A stretch of DNA of 64,000 bases, from contig JASKMD010000006.1 in assembly GCA_030144725.1 (NCBI GenBank), positions 11,175,501 through 11,239,500 on the forward strand. The letters are read 5' to 3'. Made by a program: the position numbers and the translations under genes. Of this stretch, positions 41,816 to 53,400 are shown piece by piece. Each line of letters starts with the position of its first letter. Within the stretch, counting starts at the first letter, position 1. This DNA comes from Haematococcus lacustris. Lineage: Eukaryota; Chlorophyta; Chlorophyceae; Chlamydomonadales; Haematococcaceae. A model generated the notes under the pieces. It did not search any database and had not been told where the DNA came from. It worked only from the letters and a program-made list of their open reading frames with translations.

Positions 41816-43664
41816 ATGCGCCAAGCACTGCTGCGGGCTATCAGTAGGCAGGCCAGCTCCAGCTTCAGCTGCCTGACCACTCCAGCCTTGTTGGTCTCAT
41901 CACCTTCTCCGCAGAATCACTTCAATGCACAAGGAGCAGAGGCGACTCCATATGTTACTGTGCTGACAATACACCCCTCCTTCTCATTGCCTTCAGCTGC
42001 CTACTCCACAACCCCTGCTCATGACAACAGGTGCACATAATCCGGTCTTCAGCTGGCAGCTGAACGGCTATCTCCACTGCTATAGTGAGACAGAAGCCAA
42101 GCTAGCAGGCACTCCAGCCTGGATAGAAAGCAACATGCACCAACAGTTGCACCACCCGCTTCATACCACCGGAATAGTGATCTTACTTTCTTCGCCTGTG
42201 CTTGCAGCCATGCAGGGCATGCGTCTGAGCAAGACTTCCACAAGCTTGCTGATACTACCCTAGACGAACTGCATGAGGTCATTGAGGTGTGGTGTGAGAG
42301 CGCAATGCAAGGCCGCAGCACACACGCAGGCCAGGCTTGCGGCTGGGCACCACCCTGCTGTGATGGTTTGCATTCCTGTGGTGTTGTCCTGCCATTGCAT
42401 CGCCATTGCATTTCACATACTGCCATTGGCATGCACTGTACAGGCCTACGTGGAAGGCCTCAACCTGGATGACTCGGATGTGGAGTATTCAGTAAGTGGC
42501 CAGCTGCAGCAGGCAGCACGCCCATTGCGTTGTCAAACACCACGCATGACTGCCTGCCATACCCTCGCATAGCCTAACCTAGCAACCCCAGAGCTGCACA
42601 CCCAGACCAAACATGTAGCTTGTTGAAGTTGGTTGATGTCCTTTATGTGCTATACCGTGTCTCACGACTGTAGATGTTGATGTTTGCAAGCATTTCTCCC
42701 GCTCCTGCTTTGAATGACGTTTTTGTACAAGCACTCAGTGAATCCTGCTGCTGCTGCTGTCCTGCTATTGCTGCCACTGCTGCTGTCATCATGCACGTAG
42801 CCCATAGGTTGAGCTATTGACCTATTGAGCACTATTGGGCAACACCCTCTCTGTTGCCACGACTGCATATGTCGATGTTTGTTTGCAAGCATATAAGAAG
42901 TCCCGCTCCTGCTCTGAAGTTGGTATACATGAGCTACATAATGTATCCTGCTGCTGCCGTAGGAGTGATTGCTTGTTTGTAAACATCCAGTGTTACCTGC
43001 TGTTGCTGCCACTGCTACCGCCCTCATGCATGTAGCCTGTGAACTGAGCTGATGGCGGGCGCCCTTCCTTAAATTCAACAGTCACAGTGCGGTTGGTGCC
43101 ATTGCCTGCTGTCGCTGCTGCTGCGTCCTCAGCAAGGAGTGCTGTCTGTCAAGCTGGGCAAGGCGGGCACCTATGTCCTAAACAAGCAAGCGCCCAACCG
43201 CCAAATCTGGCTCTCTTCACCGGTCAGGTCAGTCACTGCCTTGTCCTCCACTTTAGCATTGGCCCCACTGTTGGGCATTGAGTAATTGCATTGCATGCAT
43301 TGACCAGGGCTTGTTGGCATCATTAACACAAGCTATACAGCAAAATTACCATGATACCTGGTTCAGTGTCACGTAGTAACTGACCAAGGAGGCAAAGTTT
43401 GCAAACGCTGTCAGTGGCAGCATTTGTAGTACACGGCTGTGTAAAATGTTTTCCGTGGTTTACTGTGGTTTACTGTGGCATTGACCTTGCCTGCTGTCCA
43501 TAACCAAAAGTCTCATATTGCTTTGCAGTGGGCCGCTGCGGTTTGACTGGGACTCACAGCGCCAGCAGTGGGTGTATCACCGTGACGGCCGGGAGCTGCT
43601 ATCGCTGCTGGATGCTGAGTTGACCAAGCTGTGCGGTCAGTCGCCGCGCCTCACGCCGGCTTAG
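41816..43664 (+). CDS. FXN: Frataxin (mitochondrial iron-sulphur cluster assembly factor)
   Basis: A complete five-exon gene: 41816-42030, 42208-42286, 42444-42491, 43133-43227 and 43529-43664, all phases consistent, giving 190 residues, the normal frataxin size. The start is the ATG of [17 protein letters not shown], an Arg/Ser-rich stretch that looks like a mitochondrial presequence. The frataxin fold follows: [18 protein letters not shown] (acidic helix 1), [50 protein letters not shown] and [18 protein letters not shown]. The acidic ridge, PNRQIW(L)SSP and WVY-R motifs are all present. Frataxin works in the mitochondrial matrix with the NFS1-ISD11-ISCU complex. The gene is convergent with the COA1-like gene downstream. 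Confidence 0.95.
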
Positions 43665-43984
43665 TGTACGAGGTGCCTGCTGTGCTATAAAATACGCATT
43701 ATTATACGCATCCCTCGTGCTACACGACTTGTAATCAAACACAGGCTGCGAGATCGCTGTTGTTCGGATGATCAATGACAGCCTTGGCGACCCTGACTGC
43801 GCTGGCCCTGAAACGCGAAGGCTGACGGCAAACGCAAGCGCGACACCAAGGTCAGGTCAGGTCATTTATATGTGTAATGGACCCCACTTCCGCTGCACTC
43901 CGGTTGCCGGCACTCCGGTTAGATGGCGACCTGATGCACCCCCCAGCACGGCCACTCCGCTTGGACAATGTTACTGAATCCCTG

Positions 43985-44145
43985 AGATGCCCCCGAAGAG
44001 GAAAGTGATTGGACTACAAGCGGGTCAATGACAGGGCTACAAGCGGTCAATGACCGGCTGCCCAAGGGCAGGCAGTGGCTGCACCGGGCTGCAGAGTACC
44101 GGCGGGGCATTGATGGCCGGGCCCGCAACAACAATGCATAGGCCT
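43985..44145 (+). pseudogene. C-terminal fragment of a TnpB-like protein
   Basis: One frame reads VNDRLPKGRQWLHRAAEYRR then GIDGRARNNNA and a stop. From memory this is the C-terminal tail of one variant of volvocalean TnpB-like proteins. The upstream sequence is out of frame, so only the tail remains, between frataxin and the COA1-like gene. Confidence 0.4.
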
Positions 44146-44666
44146 TAGTGGTTTACACAGGCTGTTAGCCTTACAAAAGCATCCAGCTGTTAGTTTTGAT
44201 GAGGTGCCTAGTGGTCTAGTGGGAAAGAGTGCTAACTTGTTGAAGTAGCTGAGTGAGATTACCCACAATCAAACATGTTGTTCCCCGTTGAATGAGTTTT
44301 GTTTGCCTGTACTTCTCCATGTATCCTGGAAACCTGGGCCATTTCTCGTCCCCATTCATGCACGCGCCACCCCAAGCACCACCGCTATTAATCATCTCCA
44401 TGGTCCCCATTACCACCCTTCCCCTGCCCCTGCCCCTGCTCCTGCCTCATTCTCCTCTCCTCACGCTTGTAGTGTCAAGGACAAGTGAGCAGGGGCGCCC
44501 CACCTTTGCTTGTCATGTCTAAATTAGTCTGTCATCATGGTCTGTGCACTCTGTGCCGTGGACACCAGCTTGGGCTGCAAGCCTGGTGTGATCGCTGTGT
44601 ATTGAACCCAGGTGCTCTGGCAGGAGTCCAAAAACCCAGCTTCTCTGCTGCATTCCTTCACTCCAC

Positions 44667-45711
44667 TCACACCTCTGACATGCCACCACCTCCACTTGAT
44701 GCCGCTGAGGTGCCAGTGGGCCTTGCCTTCTTGAACCACCCGAACCAGCGTGATCTGGCTGCCTGTGGAGACACCTCAGGCTTGGCTGCCTCCCTCCCTC
44801 CTTCCCCGACTGCAACATCGCCGCCCTGGGCAGGGTCTACTGAAGAGGCGCTGCCTTGATGCATTGAAATCGGTGAAGGCTTGGGTGGGGACTGGTGATG
44901 TGGAGACTGGGCCTGGCCGTTTGACCCCTGCCCGCTGCCCTGGTGCATGCCAGGTCCTGCATTGTCCATGGGAGGTTGGAGGTCGGCGGCTATGCTGCGG
45001 GGTGGGGGGCTGGGCAGCAGGCTCTGGGGCGAAACCATTCCCCCTCCAGAGGGGAACATGGCAGTGCAGTCGAGGACAGACCAGGTGCCTGGGCCCATCA
45101 GGTTGTACAGCGCATTGCTGGCGACTCCGTCTTTACGGATGCCTCGTACTGTGACGTCTGTGATCTGCTTGGTGCCCTGCAGCACGTTAGTCTCACATGC
45201 TTTGTGGACTTACTTATAAAACTAAATACAACCACTTTCTGCTAGAATTACCTTCAGAGAGAATTTGCACTGTGCCATCTTGCCGCCTGCTGAAAAGCCA
45301 ATGCTAGAGTCATACCAGCTGCCTACAGAAAAAGGGTAGCCGATTTGTTCCTTTAGTGCAGTGTTGTCATTCGCCAGCGTAATGCCTTTGCTCCTGAGCG
45401 CCGTGAAGGTAGTGAGCTCGCCAAGAACATCGCCGACCCCCCAAATTAGCACTCCACCTATGAACCCGACGGACGCGGATTTCAGTAAAGGTCTCCATTG
45501 GACTACCATTCCAAGTGAGCCTGCAATTGGGGTGCAATGATGTGTGGCCCGATGTGTGATAATCAATACTACGACCGCAAGCCATACCAAGCTGACGTTT
45601 ATATAGGTGTGGGGCCAGGGGTATAGGGCAGGGGAACGTAGCTGGGCGCGGAAGGCTAGTAGCCGGGGAGGCAAGGGGAGGGCGCCTGGTCCATGAGGTC
45701 TTCCCCATCAC
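44667..45711 (-). CDS. COA1-like (DUF1783) membrane protein, probably mitochondrial
   Basis: A complete three-exon model: 45711-45597, 45520-45252 and 45176-44667, with phases 1, 0 and stop, giving 297 residues. The N-terminus (MMGKTSWTRRPPLASPATSL) is basic and free of acidic residues, like a presequence. One hydrophobic segment follows (SVGFIGGVLIWGVGDVLGEL). The soluble part has IGYPFSVGSWYDSSIGFSAG, then MAQCKFSLKGTKQITDVTVR across an intron, and WSVLDCTAMF, the beta-rich layout of COA1/Tim21-type proteins that assist cytochrome oxidase assembly or inner-membrane translocation. A Pro/Ser/Gln-rich C-terminal tail follows. The splice model is strong; the family assignment is by eye. Confidence 0.65.
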
Positions 45712-45859
45712 ATTACCGTGCCATCACCATGTCACCTCCAGCTTACCATTGTTAACTTGTGACTGGATAGTGCATACATATGTCATCCCTTGGCTATGAG
45801 CAGTGTGTTGTACCGGCTGTATGCAGGTGTGGGGTATCCTTCCAGAGAGGTGCGGGGTG

Positions 45860-46045
45860 CATGAAGCCGTCCCAGATACACGGCGCTGCCACCCGCATGC
45901 CGGGTCGCCGGGGCCAGCCTTCAGCGCCCACCTCCAAGGTCCTGCAGGGCTGCACGCGCAAGTTTGATTTAATTCTGGTGGATGAGTTCCGGAGTAGCAC
46001 GGTCAACGCGGTCAGCGCAAGCAACTGCTCGCGCAGCACCTCTTA
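45860..46045 (+). pseudogene. Second degenerate TnpB-like fragment
   Basis: The frame contains MPGRRGQPSAPTSKVLQGC and KFDLILVDEFRSSTV before a stop. It shows the same LVDEFR(S/T)S signature as 39424-39837 but a different subfamily, again without the Cys pair. The coding potential ends at a stop soon after, so this is a remnant. Confidence 0.45.
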
Positions 46046-46339
46046 GAAGCAGTGGGACCAGTGGCTGCGGATGGTGCGCAGTGGCGTGATGCAAGTGGAA
46101 TGATTGAGCTCGTTGCCCGCGTTGCCCGCGGGAAGGCGGTGAGCAGTTGGGCAACACAAACCCATCGATCACACGGATGGTACTCGATGCTCCTGCCTTC
46201 TCGTGGCTACGCCTGCAGGCGCTGAACATGCGGCGGTGCTTGGCCACTTGTTACCGACCGCGGGCCGTGTTCCGCTGGACTAGCCGCTCGCGACTACCCA
46301 ACCTAGGCTCTGGGTGGTGGCAGAGGTTGGACTTCCAAT

Positions 46340-46391
46340 CAGGAGTCCCCAACATGGGGTTGGTAATCTTCATGCAAGTACTCGCTACAAA
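46340..46391. mobile_element. Left end of another hAT copy, cut by the gap
   Basis: CAGGAGTCCCCAACATGGGG and the following bases match the left ends at 25521 and 36488 closely. The rest of the element is in the N gap. Confidence 0.85.
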
Positions 46392-46891
46392 NNNNNNNNN
46401 NNNNNNNNNNNNNNNNNNNNNNNNNNNNNNNNNNNNNNNNNNNNNNNNNNNNNNNNNNNNNNNNNNNNNNNNNNNNNNNNNNNNNNNNNNNNNNNNNNNN
46501 NNNNNNNNNNNNNNNNNNNNNNNNNNNNNNNNNNNNNNNNNNNNNNNNNNNNNNNNNNNNNNNNNNNNNNNNNNNNNNNNNNNNNNNNNNNNNNNNNNNN
46601 NNNNNNNNNNNNNNNNNNNNNNNNNNNNNNNNNNNNNNNNNNNNNNNNNNNNNNNNNNNNNNNNNNNNNNNNNNNNNNNNNNNNNNNNNNNNNNNNNNNN
46701 NNNNNNNNNNNNNNNNNNNNNNNNNNNNNNNNNNNNNNNNNNNNNNNNNNNNNNNNNNNNNNNNNNNNNNNNNNNNNNNNNNNNNNNNNNNNNNNNNNNN
46801 NNNNNNNNNNNNNNNNNNNNNNNNNNNNNNNNNNNNNNNNNNNNNNNNNNNNNNNNNNNNNNNNNNNNNNNNNNNNNNNNNNNNNNNNNNN
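46392..46891. other. Assembly gap (500 N)
   Basis: A 500-base N run that begins 52 bases inside a hAT copy, so the break is probably caused by this repeat. The 5' exons of the dynamin-like gene may lie here. Confidence 1.
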
Positions 46892-47413
46892 CCAAACTGA
46901 CTCGACCCAGACCCCACCTCACTCGTCACCCCTGACGCACCCAACAACAACTTTGGCTCCGCTTCCACGAAGCAGCTGAACCCCCCGTGCCCCTCCTGGC
47001 GCTCCCCCTGCCCGCCCCAGGCCATCCACCCGAGGTGAAGCCGCAGTGCGGTCAACGCCTCATCCTCCTGAACCAGGCACGCCGCCAGGCCCCTGGCCGC
47101 CGAGCCGCTTCCTGCTGCCTCCCTAGCGCCTACAGCCCCAAACCCAGCCCCTCCCGTGTGCTGTGCCCGCCTCCCCTATCCACCCCTGCTGCCACCCACC
47201 CAGCACCACTGCCAACGCGGCAGCCCAGCTGTGCACTCAACTTGGAGCAGGTGGCTGCGGGCAGTTCAGCAGTGGGCTGTGGGGTGGGCTGGGCAGGGAG
47301 GGGGGCTGGGCAAGGGCAGCGTGAGCAGCACCTTACCACTCAGCCCCGGCTACAGGTGGAGGTGGGAAACAGCCTGGGGGGGTCCTGCCCCTGCTGACCT
47401 CTGCCCCCCCCAG

Positions 47414-50400
47414 GCGGCCACGCTGCCTCCAGCAAGTCCTGCTGATCCACACTTGTGTGGCAGCTCCTTGGCGGAGTACACGGGTCAGGGGGTCGGATCA
47501 GGCGAGGGCAGGGCTGGGGCGGGGGGGCCGCCGCAGCTGCAGCTGTTGGATACGCGCTGGAGCCAACGAGGCGGGGGAGGAGGGGCAGCGCTGGCAGGTG
47601 GGCGGCAACAGTGTGGGGTGTGGCGGGGGAGGTGGTGGGCGCTGGGATGAGCCCCACTGTAGGCTCTATCACCCCAGCCCTCACACAGCCCTCACTGTCA
47701 CTGCCAACTCTCCTCCTGGAACTCCTCTCCCCCTCTCCTTTCACCCCTCACGCCTATCCCCTCTCCCCCCTCCCCCCTCCCCCTCCCCTCCCCTCTCCCC
47801 TCTCCCCTCTCCCCCTCTCCCCTCCCCCTCCCCCCCTCCCCCCCTCCCCCCTCCCCCCTCCCCCCCTCCCCCCTCCCCCCTCCCCCCTCCCCGCTCCCCG
47901 CTCCCCGCCCGCTCCCCCGCTCCCCGCTCCCCGCTCCTCCCCCTCTCCCCTCTCCCCTCTCCCCTCTCCCCTCACTCCTCACCCCTCTCCCCTCACTCCT
48001 CACCCCTCACCCCCTCTCCCCTTTCCCTTCACCCCTAACCCCTAACCCCTCGCTCCCCCCTCTCCCCTCTCCCTTCACTCCTAACCCCTCGCTCCCTCTG
48101 CCCAGGTTGAGCGTCTGCTGTCAGGCGTGGACGCGTGCGTGTACCTGCTAGACTACACCAAGCTCAAGACCCAGGATAGAGGCCAGCCTGCTGCAGCGCC
48201 TAAAGCAGGTGGGGACCAGTAGCAGCAGGGCAGCAGGGTTGCAGGGCAGCGGGAGGGAACACAATCAGAAGTAGCAGCAGCAGCTGCAGGCAGGGGTTGC
48301 CAGAGGAGTATGGGATCAGGAGTAGCAGGAGGAATTTGCTGGGTCAGCAGGGTTTGAACCTGTGACCTATGGAATTTGCTCAATGCTGGCCTGGCAGGGG
48401 TTGAACCTGCGACCTGTGGAAAGAGCTCAGGAGCATATACAGGGTGTTGCCTTGCTGCTCGCCTGCAGGTCAACCCAGCCCTAGTGCGCCCGCCTGTCCC
48501 AGCGCTTCTTCTTCGTGGTCAACAAGGTGCGTCCTGCTCTGCTCCGGCTGCACAGTGGGCCAGCAGTAGTGCTGGTAGCTCTGCCCCACAGCACACCCCC
48601 CAGCAACACAGGCCAGCCTAGCGCACATGCATGCACAATATGGCATTGTCGCGCACCGCTTCTTCATCTAGGGCAGACCGCAGTAGGCATGGCATGGTGG
48701 CAAAGGGGCTCCACAGGAAGTGTGGTGAGGTGTGGTGAGGTGTGGTGAGGTGTCACACAGGAAGAAATGCGTTAGATGGGTCACCGATGTCACCATGTCA
48801 CCACGTCACAACACAGGCCACATGGCAGGGATGGCGACAGAATGGCTGGCATGAGGACAGGTAGCTGGCATCGAGCCACAGCTTGCTCAGCAACGAAATA
48901 ACGGAATCTCATGCGGTTGGGGTCGTACCGACTTCCGTGTATGTATGACGACGGGATGCTGCCATGTGCCTCGACTCTGTCCGCGCACTGCGCACTCATG
49001 CCGGGCAAATGTCGACGGTGTCGCGTGTGCGCGTCGCGCTTTGCTTGCTCTGTAGGTGGATGCCTGCGCAGAACCACGAGCGGGCATGACCTGGAGGCAA
49101 CTCGCGCCTATGTCGCGGATCTGGTGACAGAGCAGATGGGCCTGGAAGGGCTTCCCACTTGACGCCCAGTCAGGCAGGTCACATGGCGCAAAGCTACGAA
49201 CACAACTGCAACCCGCAGGCACATTGCCAGCGGAGGATGCCCCACACCACAAACAGCTGTCCGCGATGCTGCTACTGAGGCACTGCACTACAACCATTGT
49301 GGCAACTTGTGATGAAGCCGGGTTTGCTCCGCGGACGGTAACGCGCCCCACGACACAATGGCTTCTCCCTACCGCTGCACGCGTCTCCGCTTGCATGGCC
49401 GACGATTAGGAACCCTTGTGGCTGACGGTAGGGGCCCCATGGCTGACGTTTAGGGTCTTGCATCTGCAGGTCGTGCTGGTCAGCGCTCGCAACGCTCTAC
49501 TGTCGCGCTGCATACTGCGCGGCAATGCCAGCCCTGAGGCTCGCGCACAATTCCTGGCCCTCGCGTTCGGCGCATTTGCGAACCAGGCCCTCATCACGGA
49601 GGACTCCATGCGGGCCGCGGCGCGCGCGCTGCTCGCCGACGCAGCGGGGTGTTGGACCTGGAGTCGCAGGTCCGGCGCGGCGCAGTGCACAGCACGGAAG
49701 CTTGTGTGACCGCCATGCGAGCCCCCAGCCTGCCCTCTGGTCGACTTGCCTGCCTGCCTCCCTGCTTGCCTGGCTGCCCGCGCACCAAGCTGCCTGGTTT
49801 CATGTGTGCCTGATTTGGCTGTGTGCGCCTGATTAAGCTCTGCCCACTGTCAGCCAGGCGCCCAGGGAGTTTGCTCTGCCTGCCCCTGCTGGTGCCGCAG
49901 GTCCTGGGCCACCTGTGGGTCCACGGCAGCAAAGTGAAGCAGCTGGCCCTGGCTGATGACCTGGGACCGGCTGCTGGCGGTCAGTCCCCCTCCCCCTCCA
50001 CCTCCACCTCCACCTGCTCTGCCAGCTCCCCGACCCCACCCCTGATGGCCCCACTTGATGGCCCCACTCCGTCATCAGCGTGCCAACCGCCGCCACGGTC
50101 ATTCCACCACCATTGCCATGCACAGCAGCTGCAGAGCAACAGGCTATGTGTGAGGCTGTAGGCTGTAGGCTATGAGGCTGTAGGAGGCTGCACTGCAGAC
50201 TAGACTGGGATGACCACCTGCCTCCACCCCTTACCACCATCAACCGCCACTAACCACCTCCACCCGCCCTCACCCCTCCCTGCGGCCAGCCCACCCTTAG
50301 ACCCTCCCCCTGCCTCCACCTGCCCCCCACACGCCCCCAACTGCACCACACTGCCCGCAACCACCCCCAACTGCCTCCAACCACCCCCCAAACCGCCCCC

Positions 50401-53400
50401 GCCTCCCAACAGGAGGTCCACGGCGTGTCCATCCACCTGCCACGCCGCCCTCACAGCCAGCTGCCAGGCCCTGGCGCAGCGCAGCACTGAGCTGCAGGAG
50501 CACCTGGATGCCAACCAGCGCCGCCGTCAAGGCCACCACCCAGCATGCGGATGACCTGGAGGACCAGGTGGGGCTCCTGGCTGGCCATGTGGGGCGGAGG
50601 GGGGCTGCACCCGCATGGATGGCGTGGGCTGGCGGGTGGGAAGGTTTGAGCTTTGATAGGGGCAGGACACTCGCCGCAGATGATGCTCAGCCTGTTAAGT
50701 CTGAGGTGGTGTGCAGGGGTGGCAGGTGTGTTGTCACAGGGCAGTGGGCAGACCCCTCCACTCAGTGCTGATACTAGTGAAGAGGTGTTGAGGCAGGTTT
50801 GCAATGTCACGGGGGTGGTGATGTGGTGTGGTGTACAGACCCCCTCCTCTCAACATAGCCGCAGCTATAGCTCAGCTTGACCCGCCTGGCCACAGCCTTT
50901 CTCAGCTTCCTCCCAGTTCCAAGATTCACAGGACCCACCCCCACCCCCTCCCCCACCCCAGCCACCCCCACCCTCCCCCCTGCCTCCCTTCCCACCCCTC
51001 CCCCTGCTGCTGCCCTGTGGCACGCGCCCCCAGGTGGCCGTGGAGGTGCGGGCCCAGCTGAAGGCGCTGAGGGGGGCGCCTGGTTCGGCAGCATCCTGGC
51101 CACCCTGGACCTGGCCAGCCTGGACCTCACGGGGCAGGGCAGGGAGCATGGGGCAGGGGCAGGGCCAGGGGCAGGGGGCAGGGCCAGGGGCAGTTTGCCT
51201 ACCTGACCAATGGCTGGTTGCCTGACCGCCCAGCGCTTCCTCTCCCTCTTCACCAGCCTCAGGACCCACCCCGGCAACCCTTGCCCCGCCTCCCACCCCC
51301 TCTCCCCCTCCCCGCCCTCCTCCCCTGCCTGCCGGTCGGACAGCCCCAGAGGGCGAGGCCTGCCACCCCTGCCACCCCTGCCCACTCCCCCAGCCTGGGG
51401 TGTGTGTCCAGCAGCAGCAGGGGTGGCAGCCGTACCATCTACATCCCTGCTCAGGGCCATGGGGCAGTTGTGGGTGCAGTGGGCGGTGGGGGGGGTCAGC
51501 AGAGGGCTCGACAGGGTCGGTGGTGGCGACGGAGGTGGTGGTGGCTCGCACCCGCAGCAGGCAGGAGATGGAGGCGCTGCTGGCGGCGTTGCATGTGGCC
51601 ATCGTGGAGCAGGTGAGGCAGGCAGGCAAACGGGCGGGGCGGGCGGGGAGGGAGAGGTGGGTGTTGACGGTGGGCAGGTACAGGAGCAGGTGGGCATGGC
51701 TGAGAAGGGTCTTCAATGGGGCCAAGAGGGAGGGAGGAGCAGGGGGCAGGGCGATAGGAGCGCGGGGGCAAGGCAGCAGGAAGCGGCAGCGTTTGCGGCA
51801 TGATGTGGGCAGGGGCCTCCCTCCTTGCTCCACACACCTCCCCGCGCCCCCCCCTACCTGCTCTTGTACCAGACCTCTCGACCCCTGACCCTACCAGGGC
51901 TGCCTAAACCCCTCCAATGCCAGGGCTGTCTAACCCTAACCACATAACCCTAACCCCTAACCCTGACTCCTCAACCCTACCACGGCACTTGCCTGTCCAC
52001 CCCGCCGCTGCGCCCCATACTCAGTTCACGGACCTCATGCACCCCCTGCCTCCCCATGCCCTCATGCCCCCTCATGCCCTCATGCCCCGACCCTGACTCC
52101 TCAACCATGCCCTCATGCCCCCCGCCCCCCCTGCCCCCCCCCTGCCTGTGTCCCGGTGCTTGCCCTGCCCAGGTCCAGGCGGAGGTGCAGCAGGCCTGGC
52201 GGGTGATGGAGCAGGTGGTTGCAGCCCGGCACCAGCAGCTGCTCCAGGACCTCAACCAGCAGCTGATGGAGCTCTCTGGGAAGGTGAGGCAGCAGGAGGG
52301 GGATGCTGCAGGGTGGGGTGGGGCAGAAAGCGTCAGGAGGGGCTTGCAGCATGTCCCCGGGCGGGGGGGGGGGGTCAGCACAGCATTGGTTGCGAGCCAT
52401 GTACTTGTTCTTACCTAGGATTTTCATCTATTCTACTCTGCATTACCCAGCTGCCCAGCCAGTGATGTGTGGTTGGCTCTGATGCTGCGTAAGGAACCTA
52501 CCTCACCTCACCGCCCCCTTCCCCTCCTTTACCCCTCTCTCTGTATCCCCATGGGGGATCCCCCCCCCCCTCTGCCCCCCCCTGTCCCCTCCCCCTTCTT
52601 AAACCTCCTCTTCCTCAACCACCTTGTAGGTATACTCCTGCCCTCCCCCTGCCTCTGCAGGTCCAGCCCCTGGGGCGTCAGCAGGCCGCCCGCTGCAGCT
52701 GCTGCCCCCCGCAGCCCTGCAGCTCCCCCCCCCCCCAGACCTCTCCGCCTTCACCACGGACCTGGACCAGCTCCTGGCCAGGGGTGAGTCCTCAGGGAGG
52801 AGGGGAGGGGCACACCTGAACCTAATCCCGACCTCGTCAAGTCTCGGGCTGGGCTGCCTCAAGTGGCAATGGCAGGCGAGACAGCGACCAGCCCAGGGCA
52901 GGACAGGGCAAAGGCATCAGCCTGGCAGTGTGGTGGTAGCCCTGCAGGGGGTGGGGGCAGGAGCGACAACGGTTGTGTGTGTGTGTGGGGGGGGGGAAAC
53001 ACCTACCCACCCACCCCTGAGCGAGACATGTATAGGGGTAGGCCGGTAGCCAATCAGGGGTTGGCATGCCCTGGTGGTAGCCATGCTGCCTGTGGCAGTG
53101 GCAGCGTGACAGCGAGAAAAGGCTAGCCAGGCAGCCCCCTGCAGTGGCAACAAGGGAGTGCAGGGTGGCAGTGACGGCAAGGCAGCCCCCTGCAGTGCTC
53201 CTTGGTGCAGGCTTTTGTGGCAAGGCTCCTGATGAGCACATGCTTGGTTCCATGCAAGCGCAGGCATGGTGGAAGCAAGGGAGCGCCACATCAGAGTAAG
53301 CTCCAAGCAGGTCATGGAGCGTGTGCTGCGCAAGGGGGGGCGGCTTGTTTGGGTAAGAGGCATCCTCCCCTCCTCCCTCCCCCTCCTCCCCCTCCTCCCC

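Noticed and set aside
48340..48432. Functional tRNA gene
   Set aside because: Only T-arm-like cores are present; no acceptor stem, anticodon arm or A box.
51210..51888. Gly/Arg-rich and Pro-rich frames on both strands
   Set aside because: Only a short RQEMEALLAALHVAIVEQ exon is consistent with the dynamin-like gene; the rest is intron composition.
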